DNA from: Coniochaeta sp. PMI_546
Lineage: Eukaryota; Ascomycota; Sordariomycetes; Coniochaetales; Coniochaetaceae
Reading direction: 5' to 3'
Assembly (NCBI GenBank): GCA_021432605.1
Contig: MU271158.1
Coordinates: 62,001-126,000, forward strand
Length of the DNA: 64,000 bases
Both the position numbers and the translations under genes were made by a program. The notes under the pieces are model-generated. The model had not been told where the DNA came from. It was given only the letters and a program-made list of their open reading frames with translations, and searched no databases. Positions 1 to 11,596 of this stretch are shown here, in pieces; the first letter of the stretch is position 1, and the number at the start of each line of letters is the position of its first letter.

Positions 1-2019
1 CGGTGTCTATATCCATGTCTGCGACACGTACGAAGCTCGTCCTGAACCACAGTTTATGGCCAAGCCAAAAGACAAGCACTATCGGTAGAGCCATGCACTG
101 CAAAAAGAACCCCTGTGCGCGGTCAGATGCGCTCACAGGTTCGTCGTCGGTCGGTATTGGCGCGATGGCAACCCAGATCTGGGCAATCAGGATCAAGATG
201 TTGCATATTAAACCAATCCAAGAGCCAATAGTCCCGGCTTGAGCGCGGAAGGCAAGGTCATGAAGGGATCGGTGTCTCTGGTTCCATGCCTGGCGGAAGC
301 GGATGTGTGCCAAGCAGATGCTGCCCCACGTGAACAGCGAGCTGAGCCCGCTGATGGCAAGAAGCCAGTCAAAGAAGTCGCCCTGTGCTTGAGCGTTGAC
401 CAGATACGCCAGTAGTCCGAGGGCCGAAGCGAAGAGGATAGCCACCAGTGGACGACCGCGGCGGTCAACATAAGCAAATATCTTGGGTGCCTGGCCTTGG
501 TCAGCCAGGGCGGCCAGAGTCCGCGAAGATCCGAAGACGGCAGAGTTGCCGACACTGAGGACAGCTATCAGGATAACCCCGTTCATTATTCCGGGAAGTA
601 CAGTCGACCCTGCGCTCTCGATAGCGATGACGAACGGGCTCGCCGACGCATCGGCTGAACTCTGCGCCCCAAGAAGACGGGGATCGTCGTACGGGACCAA
701 GAGACCGACCAGCGTTAGGGCGACAATGTAGAACAGGCTGATACGCCAAAAGACCTGTTTGATGGCAGTGGGGAGAGACTTCCTCGGATTCGCTGTCTCT
801 GCAGCAGCGAGTCCAACGAGTTCGGTGCCGGCGAACGCGAAAGCCGCGGTGACAAACACACTGCAAAGCCCCTTAAACCCGTTGTGGAAGGCGCCCGGGG
901 TCTGCCAGTACTTCCCTCCTATGTACCCTTCTGTCGGCGTACCGCCAATATTTATCACAATCCCCAAGAGGCTATAAGTCCGGTGTTAGAGGGCACAACT
1001 GGATGGCAGACATGGATGACAAGGTAGACGAAAGGCAGTACGGGAGAACGGGAGAACGGAATCCAGGCTTACATGAATCCTATAACAGCCGTTATCTTGA
1101 CGATGGCGAATATGAACTCGGCCTCGCCATAGCCCTTGGCCCCAAACAGATTGATGGTAAGGATGGTGAGAAGGAATAGTGTGACGAAGACGGCCTTGTT
1201 GACTTTGACATCCCAGTAGTCGATGGTCATGGCTGCCGCGAGGATTTCGAGAGGAAGGACGACCAACCACTGCAGGGCGTAACTTGGGGTAGGTGTTAGT
1301 AAGAAGTTCATTATCTTAAGGGGCACGGTAGAAAGTCCACCGGGTTACACCGCCATAGGGGGAACAACGGAATACAAAGATCAGACATACTTCCAGCCCA
1401 TTGAGAACCCCCACGAAGGGTCCAAGAAGCGAGTAGCAAAGGCGGAGAATGAACCGGCCACAGGGAATATCACTGCAAGCTCGCCGAGCGCCTGGACAGT
1501 GCAATAAAGCATCGCGCCAATGAATAAGTAGGCGAGAAGGACTGAAGCTGGCCCACCGACAGCGAGTGTCTTTCCCGAAGCAACGAAGAGCCCAGTGCCT
1601 GTAGCAATCCAGTCAGTGGCCCAGTCTTAGTCAAGGCAAACTCAGTTGAACGAAACGTGAGCCACGAGGTGCAGAAACTACTCACCGATGGAGCCGCCTA
1701 TGGCTATCATTTGCAGATGGCGGCCCTTGAGCTCACGGGAGAGCGAGGAATTGGCCGTTCTCGCATTTGCTGATTTTATGTCGTAGTAACGGATGCCGCC
1801 GTTGCTGTGGCTGCTGCTAGGGACGGCGTTGGTGTACGACTGACTATCGCGGCGGAACGAGTCGACCAAGTCATGAAGGGTGGCCTGGAAGGTCCCTGAA
1901 GGGACTCTGGTGCTTGTCTCTACCGGCCGTTCACGTACTGTGAAGGTGCTCCCCTGACCAAGGCTCTTCACCTTGGTCGGGGTGATGCTGTCCATCTCTA
2001 TGTCCCTGTCGTACGGCAT
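1..2019 (-). CDS. Amino-acid permease (APC/YAT family), 3' end off the window
   Basis: Plasma-membrane amino-acid/proton symporter of the fungal YAT type. Four exons on the minus strand: 2019-1686, 1598-1391, 1282-1073 and 971 to the left edge. Joining them gives the family hallmarks in order: a hydrophilic N-terminus of about 95 residues, the first helix entered through IAIGGSIGTGLF, then GWNYALQWLVVLPLEI, then the GTELVGLAAAE segment and NPRKSLP. The reading frame reaches base 1 in the usual C-terminal VADMDIDT stretch, so only about 20-30 residues are missing. Introns have GTGAGT, GTATGT and GTAAGC donors. The start at 2019 is the first ATG and gives a normal cytoplasmic tail. Substrate range cannot be read from sequence. 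Confidence 0.93.
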
Positions 2020-3831
2020 CTTGAAAAGCCTTTGTGACTGATGAGAGGTGGATAGGTCATTGATGGCAAGGACCGTCCGATATATCCATCGAGGCGCTTC
2101 CAGGCAAGCAGATTAGTAGAATGAGTGTGCACTAGGGCACAACTCAAAGAGGACTGCCAGATCCGAGTTAAGAAATACGGAGAGAGGTAGTCGTGTTATC
2201 GATGCCGGGATACCTATCCAAAAGTGAAAATAGGTCGACCAGTCGATTCAAGGACCCCCCTTAACCCAGCGTCGGCGGCACTTGTTCCAGTGTTTTTGAT
2301 GCAGGAACAAAAATGGGATGATTGAGATTGAAATCGGCAACGGCAAAAACATCAGGCGTCCCACATGCGACATGGATGATGGCCACACAAGACGGGGATT
2401 ACGCCCGTACAATGCCCCACCTTAATCTTTCCGAGGTTGCCATTGATGATTGTGCGCTCCGCTGCGTTATCGACCAACCGTGCTACAGTACAGTTCCATC
2501 GTGTCGCATCATACTTGTCCTCCACGTGGATACACGCAGTGTGTCCTGCGATATAGCATAGTAGAATCCATAACCAAACAAGGTTCAAGGTACCTACCGG
2601 GGAGCCAGAAATGAACAGATCGATGGTGTCGGTCAACGTTGCCCCCATGCAGTCAAGCTTGAAGATGCACGGCCGCAACTCTTGCAAGGCCAACCTGGTA
2701 ATTCAAGCACAGAAGATTCAGGTACTACCATAAGGTACCTTACCATACCTGTACACCACACTAGAAAGTTCGATCCACAGTTGGTGGTTGTGGTGGGGTA
2801 AAGTTAGCGCATGTGCTAGTTTGCCTTTTCAGGGCAAGCGTCTGTTGCGATAGCGCCGCACGTGCGCCGGAGGGGCTGGCGTCATATTCTAGAAGTTGCG
2901 CGCGTTTTTCTATGCCAGCAGCCACCAGCGACCGAGTGTCCTTCAGAGGCAGTTGGTCAATGGTCACAGCTTCCTATCACGGTCGGTATCCATCTCGAAG
3001 ATAGCGTTCATTGGGTGAAGCTGGAGCGATTAGGCGAACGGCACACGCATAGTATTGGACTTTTCGCACGGACATTGCCACTATCGTGAGTTGTTGCAGT
3101 AGGCGAGGTCGGAAGCTGGCCTATTCTGGGCCTACTTTACACATGCGCATTACTACAAGTAGGTGCACACGGTTCACGTGTATGTAGCCAGTCACCCTTT
3201 TTGGTGCAGCGTGGCTGCCGTACTGCCGACTTGGAATACACGTGTACAGCTGCCCAGACACCGGTGTCTGCGCTAGCATTCGAATATGTTCCGTCGTGAA
3301 ACGGGCAAGCTTGAGGAGAGCTATTTGCGTCCAAGCGCGCCGAGGACGGCTATGTGTGGGCACTGTCGAGGCTGGGCACTGCGAAGCTAGACCAAGGGAG
3401 TGAGACAAGCTGACAAGCGATGTCCGCACCTTGCTGCTCTAACTCTTGGGAGTTCCCCTGTGCATGACGCACCTGGCATTGATGTGCGGGAGCTTGCATT
3501 ATCTGCGACCATGGTGTGCTCGAGGTAGCCAATCCTCTGCCATGATCACATCTGCTCAACCTGCTCTTCAGCGTGTCCACATGTCAATACAGTCAGAATG
3601 CAAGTGAGACGTGTCGTTGTTGATGACCTCTCTTCTGGGCTTGATGTTTGCAGTCCCTGTAGGAGTCAGACCTGCCAATGGTGGAGTGACTGGAGTACCC
3701 TTGTTGAACATAAGACGCTGTCATCAGGGGTTCCTCCCGCCGGATACCAATGACTAGGACGCTGGTATCATGGTCTTAAAAAGAGAAGATACGAGTCCGA
3801 GAACGAGAACAAATTAATTATTGGGATAAGT
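2020..3831. other. Intergenic, no gene recognised
   Basis: This holds the 5' flank of the permease and the 5' side is followed by the 3' flank of the next minus-strand gene. Short open frames occur on both strands, but none shows a family motif or joins to a neighbour through credible splice sites. No repeat or RNA gene was seen. Confidence 0.6.
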
Positions 3832-5239
3832 CTAGCTATCTCTCGGCAGTTCATCCATGTCTTTCAGGACCAACGTAGAACCTCGCCCCTGACCTCTATT
3901 GCTAGCCACCACTGCACGAGGCGGCCCTGCTTGTTTACTATTCGGATCTGATGCAGTAAACCCATGTGATCTTCCCACTGAGAGCTCGCGATTGAGACCA
4001 CCGACATCTTCAACCGTCACCTGGATTTCTGTTGTCTTCGTGACCTGCGATGTGGAAGCAAGCTGCTGGCCTCGTGGAATCAGCGAGTCAAGGCTCTGAC
4101 TGGGGCTAGGGTCGCGGTCGCCGGAGGACTTGTCGTCCCTCAGGTCAACCGATTTCTTCGACTGTGATATGCCGAAAAAGCCGCGTTTGTTGCTCTCACA
4201 ATTTGCATCATTGCCCATGTGAGCCGCCGAGCTCTCGAGTCCACGGCCATGCCAGGCATCGTGAACCGCTTTGTGGCGTTCGGATTTGCCAGAGGACACC
4301 GGGTCAAACTTGAACTTCGCCTTCTTGACACCAAGGTCCCTAACGAAAGAGGCCAAGGCTAGGGTATTTGCGGCGACGGTAGCGACGAGGATCTCGATGG
4401 ATGCCCACATAGACCGGGTGCCTTGGTAGCCGTCCTCGAGAATCACCTGGGGCAGACGGTAGACTGATATGATAACTGTCACAAGCCCAAGGGAGAACAG
4501 TCCGATCAAAAAGGCCTTGCGCGTGGGTGGTATCCGGCTCAGGACGATGATGGGGATTGGATACAGCACGAGAAGCACGTCGGTAAGGATGTTGCAGACC
4601 GCCATGGTCAGCAAGTTCGCATATCCCTGGCGACACTTGCCCCCCGGATCGGGCGAAACCTGCCAGTAGTGCGTGAATGGCTGACACTCCGCCAAGGTAC
4701 TGATCACGACGGCGAGGAACGTGACAATGAGAGTCCCCCGCAACACCATCATGGCTCTGGCGGACGACTTCTCCCGTGTGATGCCCTTCAAACGCCGGAA
4801 GAACTCCAGTGTTGCAGCCTTTAAAGTCCACAGTCTGTTATGATTCATGTCAGTATGTCGAGTCACCAACGGTCCGGAGCAAGAGCAAGACCCACGTCGC
4901 AGCGTCGAATATCCGGCTGAGGAGCACAAGACGGCTGCCAATCGACCGTCTCTGCAGTTCTCCTTCACTGAAGGCTATGCCGTTTATGCCGTCGAGATCC
5001 ACGTTGTTGGTGCCATATAGGAGGACGACATGAACGAGAGCCATGCGCACAAATAGGGGGAAAAGCGCAGCCGCCGCGATAGTATCCTCGCGAAACAGCT
5101 TCTCAACCCGGATGAGGCGACCTGACACCCGGAGGAGGATGAACGTCGCGCAGAATGCTGTAATCCACCAACATACCAACAATGTAGGTTTGTCTTCGCT
5201 GAAAAGCCGCGCCGGCGGAGCTGGTGAATAGAGCGACAT
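3832..5239 (-). CDS. PTH11-like integral membrane protein (fungal rhodopsin-fold domain)
   Basis: Predicted seven-helix membrane protein of the large fungal family often called PTH11-like receptors. Two exons, 5239-4896 and 4834-3832, give 448 residues. The intron is 61 nt with donor GTGGGT. Splicing restores the conserved third-helix segment (ATLWTLKAATLEFFRRL), which the unspliced frame breaks with a stop, so the intron is well supported. Next come the CQPFTHYWQV loop and a GKC cysteine motif typical of the family, then further helices to about residue 315. The remaining C-terminal tail of some 130 residues is hydrophilic and Ser/Lys-rich. No N-terminal CFEM cysteine domain is present. Ligand unknown. 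Confidence 0.88.
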
Positions 5240-7113
5240 GTTGTTCGTTCACTTGCGCCGGCTGCTCTCCTCACTGAGCTGCAACATTGAACACTCGAGT
5301 GTAGCGGGGGAAGAGTGTGGATGCCCTACCGCATATAGAAGAAAGATGGCCGATCAAGGTCAACAGCGGTTCCGGGGGTCGCTCTTTTTGCATATACACG
5401 AGCACACTTGTAGACCAGCTTAACTATTTTCGAGGGTCGAAGGTCATGGACCGTTCACGGAGAGATTGCCATCTGGGATGTAATAATGGAATAGTTGTTA
5501 CGATTCAGACCCAGGATCTTGTTACCTACTTGGGAGACACCGCAGCCATGATGCGCTAAGCACTATAGACACGGTGCCTTTAAGCCGCCATGTGGCTTTC
5601 AGGGGCAGGAACCATTCCCCCTCTCGTCCACACTACACGCTGCAGCAGGGGATGGTGACCTGTCAGGGGTGCAACCGAATCAACCAGGTAACGGCATGGT
5701 ATGGTTGCGTGATTTTGTGCCGCCAATCCGGGGGTGCATTGACTTGGTGGTAACCAACCCAATTCAGCGCTGTCGGTGTAGCTTGACCGAGGTCTTGCGC
5801 TGTAGCGAGTTTACGGCGTCGCCACTAACTGATCGTGATTCTTATCTCACAGCGGAGCTGTAGGGACAATCAGGGTAACATCTGGAGAGGGGCGCTCGTC
5901 GATTAATGTCGCATTCGCAGTCCATAGGGCTAGTTGGAGCATCCAGCATGTCTGGACCCTGCTGCATTCCAGGGGCGGAGATAGCCCCCTCTTCGGCGGT
6001 TCTACATGTATTGGGGTAAGCTGACCGCAATTGACTTTATCTTATCACGCCTGGAGAATATCATAACGCGAGTCGTTTAAGTCGCGTTAAAGTGGACTGG
6101 AATCGAAGCGACTGGTAGCCAAGACACGGCGAACATGCGCTAAGGGATGGGTGAACACCATCACCATTCAAACACTCGATGAAACGCCGACATGGTATCG
6201 ATACTGCTTGACCCCTGTCATTCTGGAATCTGTCTCTTGTGTGCAGTAGTGCGCATACCAACGAGGAACCCAGGAGGGGCTTGGCAACCATTGATCCAAA
6301 CTTTTGGACTTTTAGAATGGTTCGGGATTTAGGTTCATCGGAGTCTGGACTTTTGAGTGAACATGCCTTCGTGTTCATCGCGATCATATTTAATGTCACA
6401 TCGTTCCTTATGCATCTCCGGTTCCGGCCCAGCAAGACCTACGTGTAGTGTACACATGTATTCGATAGCTTGACGCTTGGGTCAGAACAAGTACAAGTCC
6501 TCATTCTCGGCAAGCAACCCGCTACGAACACGGCCCGGCACACATTGTCGTTGACTGCAGCCGACAGCTGAGCAGCACATGCAGACTCCTCGCTTAGGCC
6601 TTTTAGCTCTGGCAGGTGATGAGCCGAGGTGCAACATCCAACTTTCAGACCACATTGGCCAGATTGTTACCAGGAACGGCGCTGGCACCAAATTCAGCCG
6701 TATTTCGACTGCACTGGTCTGATTTCGTAGCGTATTTCTGGGGCTATTCAGGGCTTGACTGCTCCGTGTCACCAACCACAGTCAGCTGCCGTCCAATCAC
6801 TCTCATGCAAGCCTATTGTGAACTAGCCACTGCTTGCATACGGATCCGTACATACCACTCTGGTGCATCTCAGACCCGCAGTGGTTCTTAGCTGCAGCCA
6901 ACGTCATCGCTCCGAAGCAGGACATCTAAAACCTCAACTTCTCGAAGTAGCACCGACTTGCTAGATATGGGAGATGGACTCCATATTTTCCGCGATTACC
7001 ACAAGTCTGGGAACCTGTCTTCTTCCATGTGCCCAATAGTCGAAAGGCTGACCCTTACTGCATAACGTTTCTCTGGCCCCATTGTCCCGACCACTGAGTT
7101 TGCCGTAATATTA
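5240..7113. other. Intergenic, no gene recognised
   Basis: About 1.9 kb between the membrane protein and the tail of the Zn2Cys6 regulator. Only short open frames without motifs were found on either strand. No repeat or RNA gene was seen. Confidence 0.6.
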
Positions 7114-9358
7114 TCATCCGCACCCTATCGAGCTCGGGCACCCATCTACAATCATATCCCAGTCGTTCCAGGTTATCGCCGCCGGCGAGAGCCACTGTCT
7201 AGGCTGCAGTGTACATAAGAAAGCCTCAAGCTGTTGCGACGTCGTGTGCAGTAATGATGGCGAGTACGGCTGCCCTTCGGAGGCTCCCGACAGAGGCGGT
7301 GTGAGAGGGAGCAGTGTTTGTGGCATCTCATGCAGAGAATCATCCCTGCTCTGGGTAAGAGGACAGGAAGCCGCACTGTCACAGACGTTAGCACTAGGTC
7401 AAGCGCAGCGATACTGAGGTCAAGGGAAATCAGAAACTCACCTCAAATGCCTGAGAACGGGGGCTGCCTTCTCGCATATGCGGCTCCTGCCGGTCACCGC
7501 GATAGCCTCGAAGGTGCTTACGGAAGCCTCAAGTTCTTGCCGAAGAGATGCAAGGTAGTCTGCATCCAGGTCCGTGCTAGTCCCGCAGATATATGCAATA
7601 AACACAGCGGCGTGGAAGGCGTGAAAGCTCCCCAGACCGTGATTGTACCATTGATACGGACGGAAGGTATCGTTGTCGTAGAGGAGCCGGTGTATGCCGA
7701 GCAAAGCTGAAGCACTTTCGAGGCACCGGGTCCGCGATGAAACAACCTGGCCGGGTGCATACTGCTGGATTCTGGCGCCACCCTCTCTGTGAGCCTGCAC
7801 CAGGACAGGCCTGTGGAGAAGAAGGAAGAGCTGATGGGAGTAACCAAAGAGAATGTTCAGGTGTACGGCGTGGTGGCTTGGAAGGCTCGCGTGCCGGGTG
7901 TCACGCAGATATTTGAGATTCCATGCGTCTTGTTGGGCAGAGATCTCCCTGTCGAAATTCGATATGGCCTCGTAAGTCGGCAGGCTGTTCTCGGAGAACA
8001 GGTGAGTGCATATACGGGCGCAGATGTCATACAGCCGAAATTTGTATAGCAGGTACGACATCTGCGATGGAGCGTCACGGTGTTCCGCCGATGATTGCGT
8101 CGTTGCCGCTCCTGTTGTGAGCTGATCGTCATCTACGTCGAGGGGAAGCTTGACGCTGCCCCGGATGGGTACCGTGTCTATGCTTCCTAGGCACGTGTTT
8201 TGTATCATATAGAGCATCGTCAGCGCGGCCCAGCATCGCCGGCGCTGCTCTGCCTCCACCAGATCAAGGTCGAAGTACTCAGGATCCACGTGGCAGCCTA
8301 GCGAGAGGGCGACATTCCTCGTCAGGCCAAGTAGTGCCCAAGACTGGCCGTGGCTGTGGTTGATGCCGTAGATTAGAAGAATGAGCGTCTGCAGGGTTTG
8401 CAGGTTCTGTCTCCAAAGGTAGTGATCTCCTTCCAAGCACCGGAAAGCAGCAGCTCTGTAGCGTGACGTCAGGGTGGAGATGCTCTTCGACGCGTTGGAG
8501 CTTTTCCCAAGATCGCGAAGCAGATCGCTACCCTCGTCTAGAGCTGTTACCGCAATGCCCAGAACGGCAAAGAGCAGGGCGAGCCAAGAGAGAGGCGTGC
8601 TCTCAGGGTGCGCGCGGAATTGTGCGTAGTCGGCAAGGAAGGTCGGGTCATGCAAGACATGGAAAAGCTACGTCAGAGATCAGTTCACTCCTCTTCTACA
8701 TGTAAGGGGCTAGAAATCTCACCGGCGCAAAAACACTCATGTAGACATCCTTCAGCTGGTTACAGTGTGACATGGCGGGCAGGGCTGATAGGATGTCGTC
8801 AAGCTGAAACCTTCCTGTCGTGAAGGGAAACTCGGACTCTGCTGTTAAAGCATCAACCTCGCCGCTGATACTATCAGCCATCGGGCTGCTTGTCAGAACG
8901 GACGACCATCTTGAGGATAGTGGCTCGTAGCGTTCGTGGCCGGACGGCAACTTGACAAGGGAGCCTCGAGCACCACGGCTCCGCATCGAGGTGCGAGCCT
9001 GGGATCCGCCTGAATCATCAAAGGGTGATGAAGTTGCCGAAGTATCTGCCGTCGGCTGAAACGAGGTATCATTGGCGTCACCGCCGACGAGGCTCTCGAG
9101 CTTCCGAATCCGCTCCAGAAGCTCACTGTTGGTGGCCTCCTGACTCTGATCGGCCACGGCAGCTGTTAATACCTGAGGACGCGGAGCTCGCCGACTGTAT
9201 AAGTCCCGGAGGAACACACATTCGTCAGCGGGAACCCCTCGTCTCACGCAGGTTGCGCATGGACCGCCGGCGCTGCTTGATGTTCGAGGGCAGCGGATCT
9301 TGCGCTCCCGACACGGTTCGCAGCTCAGGGGCATACGCCGATTCACTTGCGTAGGCAT
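7114..9358 (-). CDS. Zn2Cys6 transcription factor with fungal-specific factor domain; likely regulator of the adjoining cluster
   Basis: Three exons, 9358-8723, 8667-7442 and 7375-7114, give 707 residues. The N-terminal binuclear zinc cluster has Cys13, 16, 23, 34, 37 and 47 (spacing C2C6C10C2C9C). A Ser-rich linker follows with a coiled segment around residues 80-95. The fungal transcription-factor middle homology region begins near FHVLHDPTFLADYAQF, formed across the first splice junction. A canonical GTGAGT donor falls at what would otherwise be the end of exon 2. Splicing it to a third exon restores the usual C-terminus (QWLSPAAITWNDWDMIVDG). An in-frame ATG at 9460 exists upstream, but 9358 puts the zinc cluster at the usual place and leaves a GCGGA repeat array in the 5' region. 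Its neighbours are a transporter and catabolic enzymes whose promoters carry the same repeats. Confidence 0.92.
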
Positions 9359-9410
9359 GTTAGTGTAGTCTTTGACTCTGTAGTTGTCAATACTCTCCGT
9401 GGTACAGAAG

Positions 9411-9440
9411 CCGCGGAGAATGCGGAGAGAGCGGAGATGG
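9411..9440 (+). promoter_or_regulatory. Three direct GCGGA repeats upstream of the Zn2Cys6 gene
   Basis: GCGGA begins at 9413, 9422 and 9431, an exact 9-nt period, 53-82 nt upstream of the chosen ATG of the regulator. The first copy sits in CGCGGAGAAT, which recurs exactly at 14371-14380. CGG is the half-site bound by Zn2Cys6 proteins, so autoregulation is a reasonable inference, not shown. Confidence 0.5.
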
Positions 9441-10108
9441 GCAGTGGAGTTATAACTCATATTTTGCCAGGGCAGTCAAGGCACCCCATCCTCCCATGAC
9501 AAACAAATTGCGTGCACTGGTGGAGGAATTGGTGTGGTGGAGAACCCCGGATTTCCACAAACGTCCCTACTAAGGTGCCTTACCTGCGGATCTTTGCGGG
9601 GAAGATGCACTGCAAGTGGGAATGACAACAGCAGGGTCACGCACTATACCACGGTCAAACAGAACCTTACGTTATGAGAACCAGGGCTACGAAGAAATCC
9701 ACAAATGCAGCTCCGCTGGCATAGTATAGTGAATATCCTTAAGATTGGCGAATGGCCTAAAGTTTAATTAGACGTGAGGATGAGACAGGAACACGGAATT
9801 CATTCAGTGATATGACCAGCAATCAACAGCATTCGTGTTCGCCTCGGATACGGTTTGGTACATCACACCACATGTAATTCCTATGCTAGTGGCCCCATAT
9901 CACGGGAAGTTTCTAGGCTTCAGACCTGGCCTAACCATCTGGTTGTTGAGCGGCATTCACACAAAATGTTCTCTGTCAAAACGAAAAAAAAAACTGGTCA
10001 AGAACACTCCATGAGAGGTCGGCTCTCAAGATTGTGTGACGTGCATTGCGCATCATATATCACATGTTGCTGGTCTCTTCACCCGTCTGACAAACACAAA
10101 GAAAATCC
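9441..10108. other. Intergenic, no gene recognised
   Basis: Promoter side of the regulator and 3' flank of the transporter. It contains a short A9 run near 9984-9992. Nothing else was seen. Confidence 0.6.
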
Positions 10109-10949
10109 TCATTGTTCCTTGGTAAGGGGAAAGACGGGAACAGTGAATGGCGTTGTGCCTCCCGCATAGAGCCCTGCGCAACCGGCCCAATCTGTAGAGA
10201 TAAAAGAGAGTCAGCAGTGTTTTTCTGCTTCTTAGAAGGATAGATACTTGCAGCTGAGAAAAGCGACGACATAGCCGCAAGCATAGCCTGCCGTTAATAC
10301 ACTCTGGCTTTCTACCATGTAGCCGACAGCAAGAAGAAGCAGACAGACATCCAGCGTGGCCAAGTCCAGTAGCAGAACCCATGAGCTGCGCACAGCAGCG
10401 ATGGTATATATGACGGTTAGGATGAACCAAGCCCACAGATAGAGGGATATGGACTGGCCAAAATCCGGACTCAATGCCCCAGTCTTCGCGTCAGTGTACG
10501 CAGCTATTATACCGGATCCAGGCAGGTAAATCATGCTGTAAGATAGGTTGAATGCGCCATACGAGGTGAACACCGTGGCACCAAAAGTATTTCCAGACAC
10601 GAACTCAAATATTCCGACAAGGTACTGGCATATGCCTCCAAAGAAGATTAAGACGGAGATCAGCACATTAGGTGTTTGGATCCCACGAGCATGGACACCG
10701 AAGCTCGATATAAGGAACATTCCTGTGAACTGTGATTAGACCTCTGGCTTTGCATAAACAATAGTATAAGATGGCCAACGCACCTGTTGCAAATGACAGC
10801 AGGCCAAGAGGAGAAGGGTTGGCGAGACGTCGGTGGATGACAGGAAGGGCAGGCTGGCTGCGATCCTCGATATGCCCGCCTGCCGTTCGAGCACGCTCCA
10901 GGTGCGAGTTATTACTGGAGGTTTCAATCTTGTAATCGGTAGAAGCCAT
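10109..10949 (-). CDS. GPR1/FUN34/YaaH (AceTr) family transporter, Ato-type
   Basis: Small six-helix membrane protein of the acetate/ammonium transporter-like family. Exons 10949-10784, 10722-10252 and 10191-10109 total 720 nt (239 residues). The signature NPSPLGLLSFAT in the first helix is clear, followed by LISSFGVHARGI and five more helices, ending with a C-terminal FTVPVFPLTKEQ of the family type. The second intron has to use a GC donor (GCAAGT) to keep frame, giving FLSYWAGCAGLY. No GT donor works. Family members move acetate or other small carboxylates. Its gene is divergent from the FAH/hydrolase fusion with 647 bp between, so uptake of a cluster substrate or handling of an acid product is an inference. 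Confidence 0.9.
10192..10251 (-). other. GC-AG intron in the AceTr transporter gene
   Basis: Sixty-nt intron starting GCAAGT, the classic GC-donor consensus, and ending CTACAG. A GTATCT two bases further in would shift the frame and lose the conserved final helix. The GC choice makes the three exons sum to 720 nt. Confidence 0.75.
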
Positions 10950-11311
10950 CGTGATGCAGTTGTTAGGGAAAGTGTTGGTGTAAAATGAGCTGGACTGTAT
11001 GAACCAACTGACAACGCTGATGCAGTCTGATCATGCCTTATATCAACATCGCTTATGCACGGCACTACCAGGTCCACTAAGCCAATTCGAAGGGATTTCC
11101 TCCCCCAGGCTTCAGGGTCGTTGCGCCAAGCGAAACCCTTGACCGTCGTCGGGACAGAATGCGCCCCATGCCATTCACTCAACTTGTCCGTTCCCCGGAT
11201 TCGTTCGAACGGAACGCGGCGAGGGTGCGGTGTTGTCTGTTGGTATCATGCTAGCGTGGTCTAGTACCCCCGGGTTCCTCGAATTGCATGAGTGTTAGCT
11301 GGGGCTGATCC

Positions 11312-11352
11312 TCCGCCAAGTCCGCGCATGTCCGCGCATGTCCGCCCTCCGC
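11312..11352 (-). promoter_or_regulatory. Array of five GCGGA sites in the divergent transporter/fusion promoter
   Basis: Read on the plus strand, TCCGC begins at 11312, 11321, 11331, 11341 and 11348, i.e. GCGGA on the minus strand with spacings of 9, 10, 10 and 7 nt. Two copies lie in a perfect 10-nt tandem duplication at 11321-11340. The array lies 245-285 nt upstream of the fusion gene's ATG and 360-400 nt from the transporter's. Confidence 0.5.
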
Positions 11353-11428
11353 TTGACCCACGCCTCAATTTTAGTTGCGCGGGGTTGAGTTGCTGACCAA
11401 ACGGCAGTCAAATTATCGACTGTCAATC

Positions 11429-11439
11429 GCGGAGGCGGA
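11429..11439 (+). promoter_or_regulatory. Paired GCGGA sites near the FAH/hydrolase fusion gene
   Basis: GCGGA occurs at 11429 and 11435 on the plus strand, about 160 nt upstream of the fusion gene's ATG. These two are in the orientation opposite to the five-copy array. Confidence 0.4.
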
Positions 11440-11596
11440 TCGATATCGAGCGCAGACAAGCTCAAGTGGAGTACTGGATCCTGGGAAGGCCTGCGAGGTG
11501 GCTAGTCTTTAAACATGTCGCAGAACGAGAGCTTTGGCCGCGCATTATCACCTGCAACTCCTATCCATCACGAACTACCGCAACAAAGCTAGCAAC

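Noticed and set aside
11321-11340. 10-nt perfect tandem duplication considered as a microsatellite
   Set aside because: It belongs to a wider five-copy GCGGA array that matches arrays in two other promoters, so a regulatory reading fits better.
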